This document shows positions 37,714 through 47,113 of a DNA stretch of 64,000 nt, piece by piece (position 1 is the first letter of the stretch; every line of letters begins with the position of its first letter). Made by a program: the position numbers and the translations under genes. The notes under the pieces were generated by a model. That model saw only the letters and a list, made by a program, of their open reading frames with translations. It ran no database searches and was not told where the DNA came from. Source of the DNA: Lysobacterales bacterium (lineage in GTDB: Bacteria > Pseudomonadota > Gammaproteobacteria > Xanthomonadales > Xanthomonadaceae); the NCBI GenBank assembly GCA_014946745.1, contig JADCRD010000001.1, forward strand, positions 2,850,427 to 2,914,426, read 5' to 3'.

Positions 37714-38103
37714 ATGCCCAAGTCCCCCGCCGAACTGGTCGCAGAAGCCCGCGCTCGCATCGCCGAGGTCAGCGTCGAAGCCCTGGCCGCCGAAGCCCAC
37801 GGCAGCTACGTGCTGATCGACGTGCGTGAACCCGGCGAGTTCGCCACCGCCCACATCGCCGGTGCGATTCCCATCCCGCGCGGCGTGCTCGAGTTCCAGG
37901 TCGAAGCCAACCCCGCCATCGCCTGCGTCACCGAGCCCGCGCTGGCCGTGCGCGAGCAGCCGATCGTCCTGTACTGCCGCACCGGCGGGCGCTCGGCGCT
38001 TGCCGCAGAAAGTCTGCAGCGGCTGGGATTCACCCGGGTGCGCTCGCTGGCCGGTGGCATCACCGCCTGGACTGCGGCAGGGATGCCGGTGACGCAGCAC
38101 TGA
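37714..38103 (+). CDS. Rhodanese-like sulfurtransferase
   Basis: This single-domain rhodanese of 129 residues has the active-site cysteine C88 in VLYCRTGGRSALAAE and the usual VLIDVREPGEFATAHIAGAI element. The active-site loop (CRTGGR) is that of thiosulfate/persulfide transferases. It probably moves sulfane sulfur made by SQR to glutathione or thioredoxin. AGGAG precedes ATG 37714; the longer frame begins inside the promoter. It lies upstream of the BigR-like gene on the same strand. Confidence 0.92.
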   Translation: MPKSPAELVAEARARIAEVSVEALAAEAHGSYVLIDVREPGEFATAHIAGAIPIPRGVLEFQVEANPAIACVTEPALAVREQPIVLYCRTGGRSALAAESLQRLGFTRVRSLAGGITAWTAAGMPVTQH

Positions 38104-38109
38104 AAGGCC

Positions 38110-38346
38110 GGGATTGGGGATTGGGGATTGGGGATTGGGGATTGAGAATTCGGGATTCAGGATTCGCGAGAGCCAGGGACTTCTGGCGTGGAGGGATGCC
38201 GGCTGCTCTACGGGCCGGACTCCACAGGCGTCGGCGAACCCTCTACTCTCACGCGCCGGACGTCCACGCTTCCAAGCCGGCGCTTCGGCAGCTTGGGCAC
38301 GCACCGAGCCGGAATCCGCCGCGGCTCGCCCCCCCAATCCCCAATC
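38110..38346. repeat. (GGGATTG)5 repeat element between rhodanese and bigR-like genes
   Basis: Five perfect GGGATTG heptamers (38110-38144) are followed by degenerate ones to 38165. An inverse copy (CCCAATCCCCAATC, 38333-38346) lies just before the bigR-like start, so the element nearly fills the 257-base gap. The G-runs on the sense strand meet the usual pattern for an intramolecular G-quadruplex. No gene is credible inside. Confidence 0.65.
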
Positions 38347-38360
38347 TCCGCTCTCACGCC

Positions 38361-38681
38361 ATGCCACCGATCGCCCCCACCGACGCCGAAGAGATGCGCG
38401 GCCACGCCACCGATGCAGCGCAGCTCCTGAAGGCCATGGCCAACGAGAAGCGCTTGATGATCCTGTGCATGCTGGCCGGCGGCGAGCAGGCGGTGTCGGA
38501 CATCAACGCCGGGATGGATCTCTCGCAGTCAGCGCTCTCGCAGCACCTTGCCGTGCTGCGCGAGGAAGGCCTGGTGCAGACCCGGCGCTCGGCGCAGACG
38601 ATCTTCTACTCGCTGTCACCGGGGCCTGTGCAGGAAATCATCGCAGTCCTCCATCGCATCTACTGCGGCAGCTCTGACTGA
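38361..38681 (+). CDS. bigR: BigR-like ArsR-family repressor (sulfide/persulfide sensor)
   Basis: The 106-residue winged-helix protein has the ArsR core LKAMANEKRLMILCMLAGG and the recognition helix SQSALSQHLAVLREEGLV. The two cysteines, C36 and C102, are 66 residues apart, the same spacing as the redox pair of Xylella BigR (C42 and C108), which form a disulfide or tetrasulfide on reaction with persulfide and release DNA. The start MPPIAPTDAEEM is preferred; the frame continues upstream through repeat DNA. It is expected to bind the two AT-rich operators described here. Confidence 0.87.
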   Translation: MPPIAPTDAEEMRGHATDAAQLLKAMANEKRLMILCMLAGGEQAVSDINAGMDLSQSALSQHLAVLREEGLVQTRRSAQTIFYSLSPGPVQEIIAVLHRIYCGSSD

Positions 38682-38783
38682 CAGTGCACACAGCGCCCTC
38701 GGTCTCGACGAAACAATCCGGGCTCAGCGGACAGTTCCGTTCAGGTTGCTGCGGATCCAGACTGCAGCGAGGCCGGCGGTGCC

Positions 38784-39407
38784 TCAACGGCCATCGGCGC
38801 GCCGACGCCGGATTCGCGACAGGGCGACCGGCGTGATCCCAAGCCACAGCGCGATCTGCTTCTGACTCAACTCCGCCTCGATGTCTGGCCGCTGGTCCAA
38901 CAGGTCCTGGTAGCGCTGCTCGGCGCTCCGGTGAACGAGGTCCGCCTCACGCTGCAGGCGCCGCGCGCTGGCCCGCAGCAGCAGCGTGAGCACGTAGTCC
39001 GCGCTCGCGGCATCGCTGCCGCGCAGCCGCTGCAACGCATCGACCTCCAGCGTCCGCACCTGACAGGCAGCAAGCGCCGCGAGGCCGGGGCCGGCTTCAA
39101 CGCAGCAGTCTTCGGCACCCAAGCGCAAGGCTCCCCAGGCCCACTCGCCGGGCCCCACGAAATCGTGCGTGAACTCGCTGCCGTCCGCGCCGAGGGAAAA
39201 GCGGCGCAGCGCGCCCGATTGCAGCCACCAGACCCGGTCCTGCAGGGCCCCCGGATGCATCAGGACCTCACCCGCAGCAAGTCGTCGGAGCGGCGCGCGC
39301 TCGATGAGCTCGCGCAATCGGTCCGGCAGCTCTGAACCCGGGTTAATGCGCAGACGCTCTGGCGCATCGAAGCTGCCCGCGCCTCCGCTATCCGACTCGC
39401 TCGACAT
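38784..39407 (-). CDS. Crp/Fnr-family transcriptional regulator, divergent
   Basis: The 207-residue product has a cyclic-nucleotide-binding-like barrel (GEVLMHPGALQDRVWWLQSGALRRF) and a short C-terminal DNA-binding region (LSQKQIALWLGITPVALSRIRRR) typical of the Crp/Fnr group. There is no Fnr-type cysteine cluster; the CC pair in AEDCC is not in that arrangement. The start ATG 39407 has a strong GGAGAGG site. It shares its CATG with the start of the plus-strand hydroxylase gene. Target and ligand are unknown; the neighbouring hydroxylase is the natural first candidate. Confidence 0.8.
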   Translation of the reverse strand: MSSESDSGGAGSFDAPERLRINPGSELPDRLRELIERAPLRRLAAGEVLMHPGALQDRVWWLQSGALRRFSLGADGSEFTHDFVGPGEWAWGALRLGAEDCCVEAGPGLAALAACQVRTLEVDALQRLRGSDAASADYVLTLLLRASARRLQREADLVHRSAEQRYQDLLDQRPDIEAELSQKQIALWLGITPVALSRIRRRRADGR

Positions 39408-40263
39408 GCCTCTCCACCACTTCAATGCGCTCACCCACAGTGTGCTCCTGGCGGCACTGGCCGGGTGGCTGCTCGTCACGCGCGGCTGGACCGAGGAAGC
39501 ACGACTGCTGCCCTGGCTGCTGTTTGCCTATGCGCTGCTGGGCCTGCTTGAGCGACTGCAACCGCACCGCGACGAGTGGGCTCCAAGAACAGTTGAGCTG
39601 AAGCGCGACGCGCAGGCGCTTGGATTGAATCTGCTTGCGGACACGGCGGTTGGCGCGGTACTCACGCTGGCGCTGATGAGCTTGGCCCGGCCCGCACTGG
39701 ATCTTCCCCTGGGCATTCAGCTGCTGATCGCGCTGCCGCTGGCCGAGTTCGGCCCCTACTGGCTGCATCGCCTGAGCCACCGCGGCGGCTGGCTGTGGCG
39801 GGCGCACGTCCTGCACCATCGCCCGGACAAACTCAATGTGGCGAATGCACTGACCTCGCACCCGCTGAATGCCGCCTGGGACAAGCTGGCGCGACTGGCG
39901 CCGTTGCTGCTGCTGGGTTTCTCGACCGAGGCAATACTCGCGATCAGCGCATTCGCACTCACCCAGGGCTTGTGGGTACACGCCAACATCGCGCTGCCGC
40001 GGAGCAGCCGTCTCAGTCTGCTGATCGGCACGCCGGAACTGCATCGACTGCACCACAGCAGCGCCCCGGAGCAGGCGGGCAACTACGGCACCGTCCTGCC
40101 GCTCTGGGACCACGTGTTTCGCACCTACCGCCGCGGCGACGTGCAGGCGGTTGGCGTCTACGCGCCTGCGGCCTATCCGGAGGCCTTGGACCTCAGCGCA
40201 CTGCTCGCCTCGCCATTCAAAAGGCGCGCGCGGCGGGATCACCACGGAAGTCTCCGCGACTGA
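39406..40263 (+). CDS. Fatty acid hydroxylase/sterol desaturase superfamily protein
   Basis: This 285-residue membrane protein has about five helices and the di-iron histidine boxes HRLSH, HVLHH and ELHRLHH, spaced as in the fatty acid hydroxylase superfamily. It probably hydroxylates or desaturates a membrane lipid. The only credible start, ATG 39406, overlaps the divergent regulator's start and has no ribosome binding site, so translation may be weak or leaderless. It ends one base before the convergent small membrane gene. Confidence 0.85.
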   Translation: MPLHHFNALTHSVLLAALAGWLLVTRGWTEEARLLPWLLFAYALLGLLERLQPHRDEWAPRTVELKRDAQALGLNLLADTAVGAVLTLALMSLARPALDLPLGIQLLIALPLAEFGPYWLHRLSHRGGWLWRAHVLHHRPDKLNVANALTSHPLNAAWDKLARLAPLLLLGFSTEAILAISAFALTQGLWVHANIALPRSSRLSLLIGTPELHRLHHSSAPEQAGNYGTVLPLWDHVFRTYRRGDVQAVGVYAPAAYPEALDLSALLASPFKRRARRDHHGSLRD

Positions 40264-40662
40264 TCACCTGCCGCCGAACGTCTTCAGCCCGCGCGGCCGA
40301 CGCCACCACAGCAGCAGCGCAATCGGCAGCAGGATCAGCGGCAGGGGATGCACCAGCTTCAGCCAGCCGCTGCGCTCGTCCAAGACTCGGACCCCGGCCA
40401 GGGGACGCGACTCGACGACTCGGAAGGGATCGTGGAACTGCGACTCGGCAAAGCGAGCGAGAGGCTCCTCGACGCCCAGCGCGCGGGCCGCCGCGTCACC
40501 GATCACGAGCCAGGTGTAGGCCAGCGGTGCCTGCAGCCGGATGGCATCGGGGACGATGGGCCCCAGCACCTTCGAAGTGCTGACGCCGCCCCAGAAGGCG
40601 AGATTGATCAGCAGCGAAGCGACCAGCAGCAGGAGGGCAACGACGTGCAGGGGAAAACGCAT
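40264..40662 (-). CDS. Small membrane protein of unknown function
   Basis: From MRFPLHVVALLLLVASLLINLAFW the product is 132 residues with a membrane helix at each end (the second at LPLILLPIALLLWWRRPRG) and a periplasmic loop between. A GGAG site precedes the ATG. I do not recognise the family. It is convergent and immediately adjacent to the hydroxylase gene. The 279 bases upstream to the next gene hold no other recognisable feature. Confidence 0.72.
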   Translation of the reverse strand: MRFPLHVVALLLLVASLLINLAFWGGVSTSKVLGPIVPDAIRLQAPLAYTWLVIGDAAARALGVEEPLARFAESQFHDPFRVVESRPLAGVRVLDERSGWLKLVHPLPLILLPIALLLWWRRPRGLKTFGGR

Positions 40663-40941
40663 ACTCGCTCCAGGGCCTAGGCGTTGCGGCCAATGCATCG
40701 ATCGGATCACGGTCGGGCCAGCGCCTCGGTCGAGGACGGCCACGCCGCGCGAGGGTAGCGGAGCTCATCGAGCAAGACCATCCGCCGACAGCCGCAGGAA
40801 GGCGCAGCGCGGTCGATTGAGTCGGTGCGCGGGGCACGCCCAAGCCTGCGGGCAGTCGCGAGAATGTTCAGGCCGGCTCACACTTGTCAGCGCGCGCAAG
40901 CGTGTTACCCTCACGCCTTCATCACGCCGTGGGGAGACGGA

Positions 40942-41778
40942 GTGAGTCGAATCGCGAAGACCGCCTCGTCGCTGGGGTGGCTGCTGCTTGCAGCCTGTGC
41001 ATCCAAACCCGTCGAGCCGCCGACGCCGATCGCCGCCGCGCAGTCGGTCAACGGGGTCGCCTATACGCTGGAGCGCTTCCGCGAAGAGCACAAGTTGCCC
41101 GCGGGACTGCAGCGCATTGTCCTCGACAACCCCTACGGCGACATCCAGCTTCGCCAGACCTCTGCCAGCGCCGTGGCTTTCGAAGGCGTCGAACAGCGCA
41201 TCGGTGAACAGCCCCGAATCGCCCGCATCGAGTGGTACCAGGAGCAAGACGACAGCGGCGTGCGCGTTCGCTATCCGGGGATCGATCCGGACGCCCCCGC
41301 GGACCGCCGCAAAGGACGCGTCGATCTCTACGCCTTCGTGCCTGCGGGCATCCCTGTCTTCCTGCGCAGTGACTTCGGCGAGATCGTCGTGCGGCGTATC
41401 GACAATCCTGTGACTGCGCGCAGTCGCAGCGGTCGAATCACCGTGGCGGCGCATGGGCCGATGGATATCGAGAGTGCGACCGGCGAGCTGCGGGTCTATC
41501 CGATGTCGGCGCGCGGTGCCGGCCACAATCGCATCCGCAGTGCCGGTGGCATCGTTGTCGACGTGCACCTGATCGCGCCGCTCGAACTGAGCGCACGCGC
41601 CGCTTCGGGCGTGCGCGCCGACTTCGATTTCGACCGTCTTGAGCAGAACCCCTCCGGGGCCTGGGAGGCTGGTCTGAAGCTGCCGGACGGCAGCGGCTCA
41701 ATGCCCCGCAGCTTCGATATCGAGAGCTATCGCGGCGAAATCCTGCTGCAGTCTGTGACCCCGCACCAGCCTCCCTGA
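40942..41778 (+). CDS. DUF4097-like lipoprotein
   Basis: The start is GTG 40942 with a GGGGAG site (VSRIAKTASSLGWLLLAACASK), giving 278 residues; the LLLAACA lipobox predicts a lipoprotein. The rest is rich in short beta strands (IVLDNPYGDIQLRQTS, SDFGEIVVRRID, ARSRSGRITVAAHG) resembling the DUF4097 beta-helix seen again at 55778. Function is unknown. It stands alone ahead of the large secreted protein gene. Confidence 0.75.
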   Translation: MSRIAKTASSLGWLLLAACASKPVEPPTPIAAAQSVNGVAYTLERFREEHKLPAGLQRIVLDNPYGDIQLRQTSASAVAFEGVEQRIGEQPRIARIEWYQEQDDSGVRVRYPGIDPDAPADRRKGRVDLYAFVPAGIPVFLRSDFGEIVVRRIDNPVTARSRSGRITVAAHGPMDIESATGELRVYPMSARGAGHNRIRSAGGIVVDVHLIAPLELSARAASGVRADFDFDRLEQNPSGAWEAGLKLPDGSGSMPRSFDIESYRGEILLQSVTPHQPP

Positions 41779-41873
41779 TCCAGCGCTTCGCGCTGAGCCC
41801 CACTGCAACCCTTTCCGATCCCGTCGGCTCACGCCGGCACCCACCCACTCCGGCACCCCCGGGAGGACGTTCA

Positions 41874-44800
41874 ATGAAGCTCGCACCACGTGTTCTTGCC
41901 GCCGCGATTGCCAGCGGACTCGCGCTCTCCATGGCGGCGCCAGGGTATGCGGCGCAAACCAAAGGCCCGGGCCAGTCCCAGCCAGCCGACCCCCTGCATG
42001 CACCGGCAAGCACCGAGTTCCTCGGCGTGGTGCAGCCGGAAGTGCTGAGCGTGGATGTCCGCAATGATCCCGTCGGCCTGGAGTGGCAGCCTGGAGATCC
42101 CATTCGCGAGGTTCCGCGTCGACATTGGGACGACCCGGCCGTGCTTGCCGCCCAGCAGCGCGAACCGGTCAATCCGCCCGAGGCCGATCCACTGGCAGCC
42201 CTGCAGCAGGCGCTGGATGGTCTGCCGCCGCAGCGCGGCGCGGGCTTCACCACGCCGCTGCAGAATTTCGAAGGCGCGCCGGGGACCACCCTGCCGCCCG
42301 ACCCGACAGGCGATATCGGCACCACCCAGTACGTGCAGGCCGTCAATGCCTCCGGCGGCTCGCGCGTTCGCGTCTACAACAAGGCGACCGGTGAGCTGCA
42401 GGCCAACTTCATCCTGGCGACGACCCTCACGGGCACCTCGCCCTGCGACAGCGGCCTCGGCGATCCCATCGTGCTGTTCGACGCCGTTGCCCGCCGCTGG
42501 GTGGTGACTGAATTCTCGCCCTCCGCCGGCCGCGCCCTCTGCGTGTACGTGAGCGCGACCGAAGACGCCGCCAACACGGCGGCCAACAACTGGTCTCGCT
42601 ACACCTTCGTGATGCCGGCGTTCCCCGACTATCCCAAGTACGGCGTGTGGACGGACGCCTACTATGCGACCGCGAATGAAAACGGCACCGGCGGCGCGCG
42701 GCCCATCTACGCGTTCGAGCGCGCGGCAATGCTGCAGGGTCAGCCCGCCCGTTTCGTGCGCGTGACCGTCCCCAACCTGGCTGGATTCAACTTCCAGCTG
42801 TCGACGCCCGCGCACCTTGTCGGCGATACGCCGCCGCCAGCCAACGCGCCCGGGATCATCATGCGTCACCGCGACGACGAGGCCCACAACGCGGGGACGA
42901 ACAACCCGAGCAACGACTTTCTGGAGCTTTGGCAGCTCAGCATGGACTGGGCGCCAGCCACCCCAACGGGCACGCTGACGCCGGTCCACCAGATTCCGGT
43001 CGCAGAGTTCAACTCGCGCATCAATGGCCTCACGGCGTTCAACGCCTTTCCCCAGCCCAGCGGCCAGCGTCTTGATCCGCTGCGCGAGCCGATCATGAAT
43101 GTGCTGATGTACCGCAACTTCGGCACCTATGAATCGATCGTGGGCAACCACACCACCAACACCTTGACCGATCCGCAGATCCGCGGCGCCATCCGCTGGT
43201 TCGAGCTGCGGCGCACCGCGGGCACCGCAGCGACCGCCTGGCAGCTGCACGACCAGGGCACCTTCGCGCCCACCGACACCGGCGGCAACATCGATCGCTG
43301 GATGGGCGGCAGCGGCATCGACAGCGCGGGCAACATCGCGCTGGCCTATAGCGTGGTGCGTCAGGCCGGCACGCCTGCCGGCATCTTCCCCGGCCTGCGC
43401 TACACGGGTCGTCTGGCTTCGGACCCGCCGGGCGTCATGACCGGCGGCGACAACCTCATCGTCAGCGGCGAGCGCTCGCAGGGCAATGAGCGCTGGGGCG
43501 ACTACCATCAGATGGGCGTCGATCCGGTGGACGGCTGCACCTTCTGGTTCACCGGCGAATACATGGGCCCCGCCGGCACCACCAACAACACGCGAATCGC
43601 CAGCTTCCGCCACGATGCCTGCGGCGAGCCTGGCTTTACTCTGAACTCCAGCCTGCGCCGTGAATCGGTCTGCGTCGCGGCGCCGCCGGTAGCCTTGCCG
43701 CCTGCGACCCTCACCATCGGCCAGATCTCGGGCTTTACCACGCCGGTTGCCTTGGCCTTCAATCCGGCCCTGCCGTCCGGCATCACGGGTGCGATCGGAA
43801 CCAGCCCGGTGACGCCGCCGGGCACCTCAAGCCTCGCCTTGACCCTGGGTGCGGGCGTCGCTCCGGGCCTCAACACCGTCACGGTCCGGGGCACCTCGGG
43901 CAGTCTCGTGCGCAACCTCGACATCGAGCTCGACGTTGCGACGCAGACGCCCGGCGCGCCCGCGCCGGTGACCCCCGCGAACGGCGCCACCAATGTGCTG
44001 CTGCAGCCCACGCTGAGCTGGACTGCAGGTGCCCAGTCGAGCTCGCACACGGTTGAAGTCGCGACGGACACAGCCTTTACCAACATCGTGTTCACCGGCA
44101 ACGTCAGCAGCGGCAGCAGTATCGCGGTGACTTCGGCGCTCGCTTCGAATGCCCAGCACTATTGGCGGGTGCGGCCCGCCAACGTGTGCGGCGCTGGCAC
44201 CGCTTCGCCGGTGTTCAGTTTCCGCACCCAGCCGGCCCCGGGCGACTGCGCCGAAGGCTCCATCGCGAGCACCGTTTTCACGGAGAACTTCACCGCCGGC
44301 GCAGGCGGCTTCACCGTCGGCGGCACGGGCGCGCAGACCTGGGCGCTGTCGACCACCCGCCCCAGCCCGGCCTCAGGCGGCAACGCCATGCGCGCGAACG
44401 GCATTGCAACGGTCTCAGATCAGCAGCTGACCTCGCCCGCCATCAGCCTGCCGACGGGCCAGCAGCCGCTGACCCTGCGCTACCAGAACTGGCGCAATCT
44501 CGAAAACAACGCCGCCACCGGCTGTTACGACGCTGGCCTGCTGGAGATCTCCGTGGACGGCGGCGCCTTCACCCAGCTCGCGGGTACGGCATTGCTCAAC
44601 GATCCTTACCGCGGCCCCATCAGCAGCAGCTTCGGCAACCCGCTGGGCGGCCGCAGCGGCTGGTGCGAGCCCGACCCGGGCCGTGCGTACGCCAACACGC
44701 TGGTGGACTTGAGCCCCTACGCGGGCAGCAGCGTCCGCCTGCGCTGGCGCGTGGGCACTGACAGTTCGGAAGGCCGCGAGGGCTGGTACGTCGACGATAT

Positions 44801-45254
44801 CGCCGTGCAGTCGTGCGTCGCCGGGGACCCTGTCGATCTCACAGCCACGATGACAGCCCCCGCCAACGCCGTGGTCGGCAGCACAGCCAGCTTGACCGTG
44901 GCCGTGGCGAACCTGAGCACGGTTTCGGCCAGCGCGGTCACCGTGGCCCTGGCGATGGATCCCGCCTTCACGATCCAGACCGCCACAGGCACCGGCTGGA
45001 CCTGCAGCATCGGCACGCCCCAGCAAGCCACCTGCACAAGGAGCTCGCTCGCCGGCGAGGCAACTTCGCCAGTCATCGCGATCGAGGCCAGCGTGAGTGC
45101 TGCGGCGATACCGGGCGCCAAGACCGTCAGCGCGACGGTATCGGCGGGCAACCCGGACCCTGTCGGCGCCAACAACACCGGCAGCGCGACGGTGACGGTG
45201 CTTGCCGCCCAGGTGTTCAGGAACGGCTTCGAGGCGACCGCCCCGAACCCGTAA
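41874..45254 (+). CDS. Large secreted multidomain protein with C-terminal FRNGFE motif
   Basis: This 1126-residue protein has a signal peptide (VLAAAIASGLALSMAAPGYA). Residues 110-590 resemble a propeller-like domain seen in secreted Lysobacterales proteins (TGDIGTTQYVQAVNASGG, WGDYHQMGVDP). A fibronectin-III-like region follows (APVTPANGATNVLLQPTLSW), then a MAM/jelly-roll-like domain with LRYQNWRNLENN and VRLRWRVGTDSSEGREGWYVDDI, and a DUF11-like repeat near the end (VDLTATMTAPANAVVGSTAS). It ends VFRNGFEATAPNP, a tail shared with the protein at 59147. A GGGAGG site precedes the start. No sortase signal or membrane helix is present at the C-terminus. Confidence 0.85.
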   Translation: MKLAPRVLAAAIASGLALSMAAPGYAAQTKGPGQSQPADPLHAPASTEFLGVVQPEVLSVDVRNDPVGLEWQPGDPIREVPRRHWDDPAVLAAQQREPVNPPEADPLAALQQALDGLPPQRGAGFTTPLQNFEGAPGTTLPPDPTGDIGTTQYVQAVNASGGSRVRVYNKATGELQANFILATTLTGTSPCDSGLGDPIVLFDAVARRWVVTEFSPSAGRALCVYVSATEDAANTAANNWSRYTFVMPAFPDYPKYGVWTDAYYATANENGTGGARPIYAFERAAMLQGQPARFVRVTVPNLAGFNFQLSTPAHLVGDTPPPANAPGIIMRHRDDEAHNAGTNNPSNDFLELWQLSMDWAPATPTGTLTPVHQIPVAEFNSRINGLTAFNAFPQPSGQRLDPLREPIMNVLMYRNFGTYESIVGNHTTNTLTDPQIRGAIRWFELRRTAGTAATAWQLHDQGTFAPTDTGGNIDRWMGGSGIDSAGNIALAYSVVRQAGTPAGIFPGLRYTGRLASDPPGVMTGGDNLIVSGERSQGNERWGDYHQMGVDPVDGCTFWFTGEYMGPAGTTNNTRIASFRHDACGEPGFTLNSSLRRESVCVAAPPVALPPATLTIGQISGFTTPVALAFNPALPSGITGAIGTSPVTPPGTSSLALTLGAGVAPGLNTVTVRGTSGSLVRNLDIELDVATQTPGAPAPVTPANGATNVLLQPTLSWTAGAQSSSHTVEVATDTAFTNIVFTGNVSSGSSIAVTSALASNAQHYWRVRPANVCGAGTASPVFSFRTQPAPGDCAEGSIASTVFTENFTAGAGGFTVGGTGAQTWALSTTRPSPASGGNAMRANGIATVSDQQLTSPAISLPTGQQPLTLRYQNWRNLENNAATGCYDAGLLEISVDGGAFTQLAGTALLNDPYRGPISSSFGNPLGGRSGWCEPDPGRAYANTLVDLSPYAGSSVRLRWRVGTDSSEGREGWYVDDIAVQSCVAGDPVDLTATMTAPANAVVGSTASLTVAVANLSTVSASAVTVALAMDPAFTIQTATGTGWTCSIGTPQQATCTRSSLAGEATSPVIAIEASVSAAAIPGAKTVSATVSAGNPDPVGANNTGSATVTVLAAQVFRNGFEATAPNP

Positions 45255-45274
45255 ACCATCCAGGGGCAGCCCTC

Positions 45275-45317
45275 GCGGGCCCGGCGCGCACCCGCGCTCC
45301 GGGCCCGCTTTGCTTTT
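45275..45317 (+). terminator. Intrinsic terminator after the large secreted protein
   Basis: GCGGGCCCGG (45275-45284) pairs perfectly with CCGGGCCCGC (45299-45308), followed at once by TTTGCTTTT. It lies 20 bases past the stop and has the form of a rho-independent terminator. Confidence 0.8.
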
Positions 45318-45439
45318 CGGAGCGGCGGGCAGCGCAGATGACGAATGTCACCTGCACAAGCTGACAGCCTCCACTGCTTCGCCCTGCGGTGAATCGGGAA
45401 CATGCGCCCTGCGGCAACCGCCGCCTCTGGAGATCTCGC

Positions 45440-46330
45440 ATGCTCTCGCCATCCATCGCCCACCTGCGCTCCGCGCGAAAGACCTACGGCCCGGTCACTG
45501 CCCTCGACGGCGTCGATCTGGAACTGCGCCGCGGCGAGCTGCTCGCACTGCTCGGCAGCAATGGCGCCGGCAAGAGCACCGCGCTCGGGCTGCTGACCGG
45601 TCGCCTGGCCGCGGATGCCGGCGAGGTCAGTCTGTTTGGCGCCGACCCGCGCGAGGCCTCGGCGCGCCGGCGCATCGGCGTGATGCTGCAGGAAGCCCGG
45701 CTGCCCGAGACCCTGCGCGTGCGCGAGCTGGTGCATCTGTTCGCCAGCTACTACCCGTCGCCGCGCGCGGTGAACGAAACACTCAGCCTGGCCGGCCTGA
45801 GCGACCTCGCCGAGCGCCGCTATGCCGCCCTGTCCGGCGGCCAGCAGCGGCGCGTGCAGTTTGCGCTGGCGATCTGCGGCGCGCCCGAACTGGTGTTCGT
45901 GGATGAGCCCACCACCGGCTTGGATGTCGAAGCCCGTCGCGGCTTCTGGCAGGTGATCCACAGCCTGCGCGAGGCCGGCACCTCGATCGTGCTGACCACC
46001 CACTACCTCGAAGAGGCCGACGCACTCGCCGAGCGCGTGGTGCTGATCGAGCGCGGGCGCGTGCTGGCCGAGGGCACACCCGCGAGCCTCAAGGCCCGCG
46101 CCCGCGGCGCACGCATCCGCTGCGTGACGCGCCTGTCCGCCGCCGAGCTCGCCGCCCTGCCGGACGTGCAGTCGGTGGAGCCCGAAGGCAGCCGCATATC
46201 GATCCTCTGCAGCGACAGCGATGCCCTGCTGCGCCGCCTGCTGAATCTCGATCCGACGCTGTCGGGCATCGAGATCCGCCCGCTGAACCTGGAAGACGCC
46301 TTCCTCGCCCTGACCGGAGACGCCGCATGA
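45440..46330 (+). CDS. ABC transporter ATP-binding protein (ABC-2 type exporter)
   Basis: The 296-residue ATPase has Walker A (LLGSNGAGKST), the signature LSGGQQRR, Walker B (ELVFVDEPTTGLD) and the switch histidine (LTTHYLEEAD), followed by a C-terminal domain of about 75 residues as in DrrA/NatA-type exporters. GGAG precedes ATG 45440. It overlaps the permease gene by an ATGA. Operon with permease and amidohydrolase; the substrate is unknown. Confidence 0.92.
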   Translation: MLSPSIAHLRSARKTYGPVTALDGVDLELRRGELLALLGSNGAGKSTALGLLTGRLAADAGEVSLFGADPREASARRRIGVMLQEARLPETLRVRELVHLFASYYPSPRAVNETLSLAGLSDLAERRYAALSGGQQRRVQFALAICGAPELVFVDEPTTGLDVEARRGFWQVIHSLREAGTSIVLTTHYLEEADALAERVVLIERGRVLAEGTPASLKARARGARIRCVTRLSAAELAALPDVQSVEPEGSRISILCSDSDALLRRLLNLDPTLSGIEIRPLNLEDAFLALTGDAA

Positions 46331-47109
46331 ACGCCCCCAGCCTGCATTCGACCCTGCCCATGTCGGCAGCGCAAACGCTGCGCCTGTACGCGCTGGAGGC
46401 CTGGTACGAGCTGCTGCGCATGGCGCGCACACCCGCCTTCGTGATTCCCACCCTCGCCTTTCCGGTGGCCTTCTACCTGATGTTCGCGGTGCTGATTCCG
46501 GGCCAGTGGGGCAGCTTCCAGAAAGCGACCTATCTGTTCGCGACCTACGGCGTGTTCGGCGTGATCGGCCCGGCCCTGTTCGGCTTCGGCGTCGGCATGG
46601 CGATGGAGCGCGAGAGCGGGCTGCTGGAGCTGAAGCGGGTGTCGCCGATGCCCATCGCCGCCTACTTCGCCGCCAAGATCGCGATGAGCCTGATCGCAGC
46701 GCTCTGCGTCGTGCTGCTGCTCAGCGCTGCGGCGATGGGGCTCGGCGATGTGCGGATGGCCTTCGCCGACTGGGCTTTGCTGCTCGGCGCACTGCTGCTG
46801 GGCGCCCTGCCCTTCTGCGCGCTGGGCCTGCTCATCGGAAGCCTGGTCAAGGGCCAGGCCGCAGTCGGCATCGTCAACCTGATCTACCTGCCGATGTCCG
46901 TGCTGTCCGGGCTGTGGATGCCGCTGTTCGCCTTTCCCGAGATCATCCAGAAGCTCGCAGTGATCTGGCCAGCCTGGCACCTCGCCCAGCTGGCACTGGG
47001 CATCAGCGGCCAGATCGAGGGCGTCAACGTGCTGCTGCACAGCGCGGTGCTGATCGGCTTCACCGTGTTCTTCCTGGCGCTCGCCGCGCTGCGGCTGCGG
47101 GGGCGCTGA
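46327..47109 (+). CDS. ABC-2 type transporter permease
   Basis: This 260-residue protein has six predicted membrane helices and the ABC-2 family loop MAMERESGLLELKRVSPMPIAAYFAAK. It pairs with the ATPase encoded immediately upstream (4-base overlap) and precedes the amidohydrolase gene by four bases. Such exporters in this order are often driven by a neighbouring DesK/DesR-type pair, which is present at 49319-51092. Confidence 0.9.
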   Translation: MNAPSLHSTLPMSAAQTLRLYALEAWYELLRMARTPAFVIPTLAFPVAFYLMFAVLIPGQWGSFQKATYLFATYGVFGVIGPALFGFGVGMAMERESGLLELKRVSPMPIAAYFAAKIAMSLIAALCVVLLLSAAAMGLGDVRMAFADWALLLGALLLGALPFCALGLLIGSLVKGQAAVGIVNLIYLPMSVLSGLWMPLFAFPEIIQKLAVIWPAWHLAQLALGISGQIEGVNVLLHSAVLIGFTVFFLALAALRLRGR

Positions 47110-47113
47110 AGCC

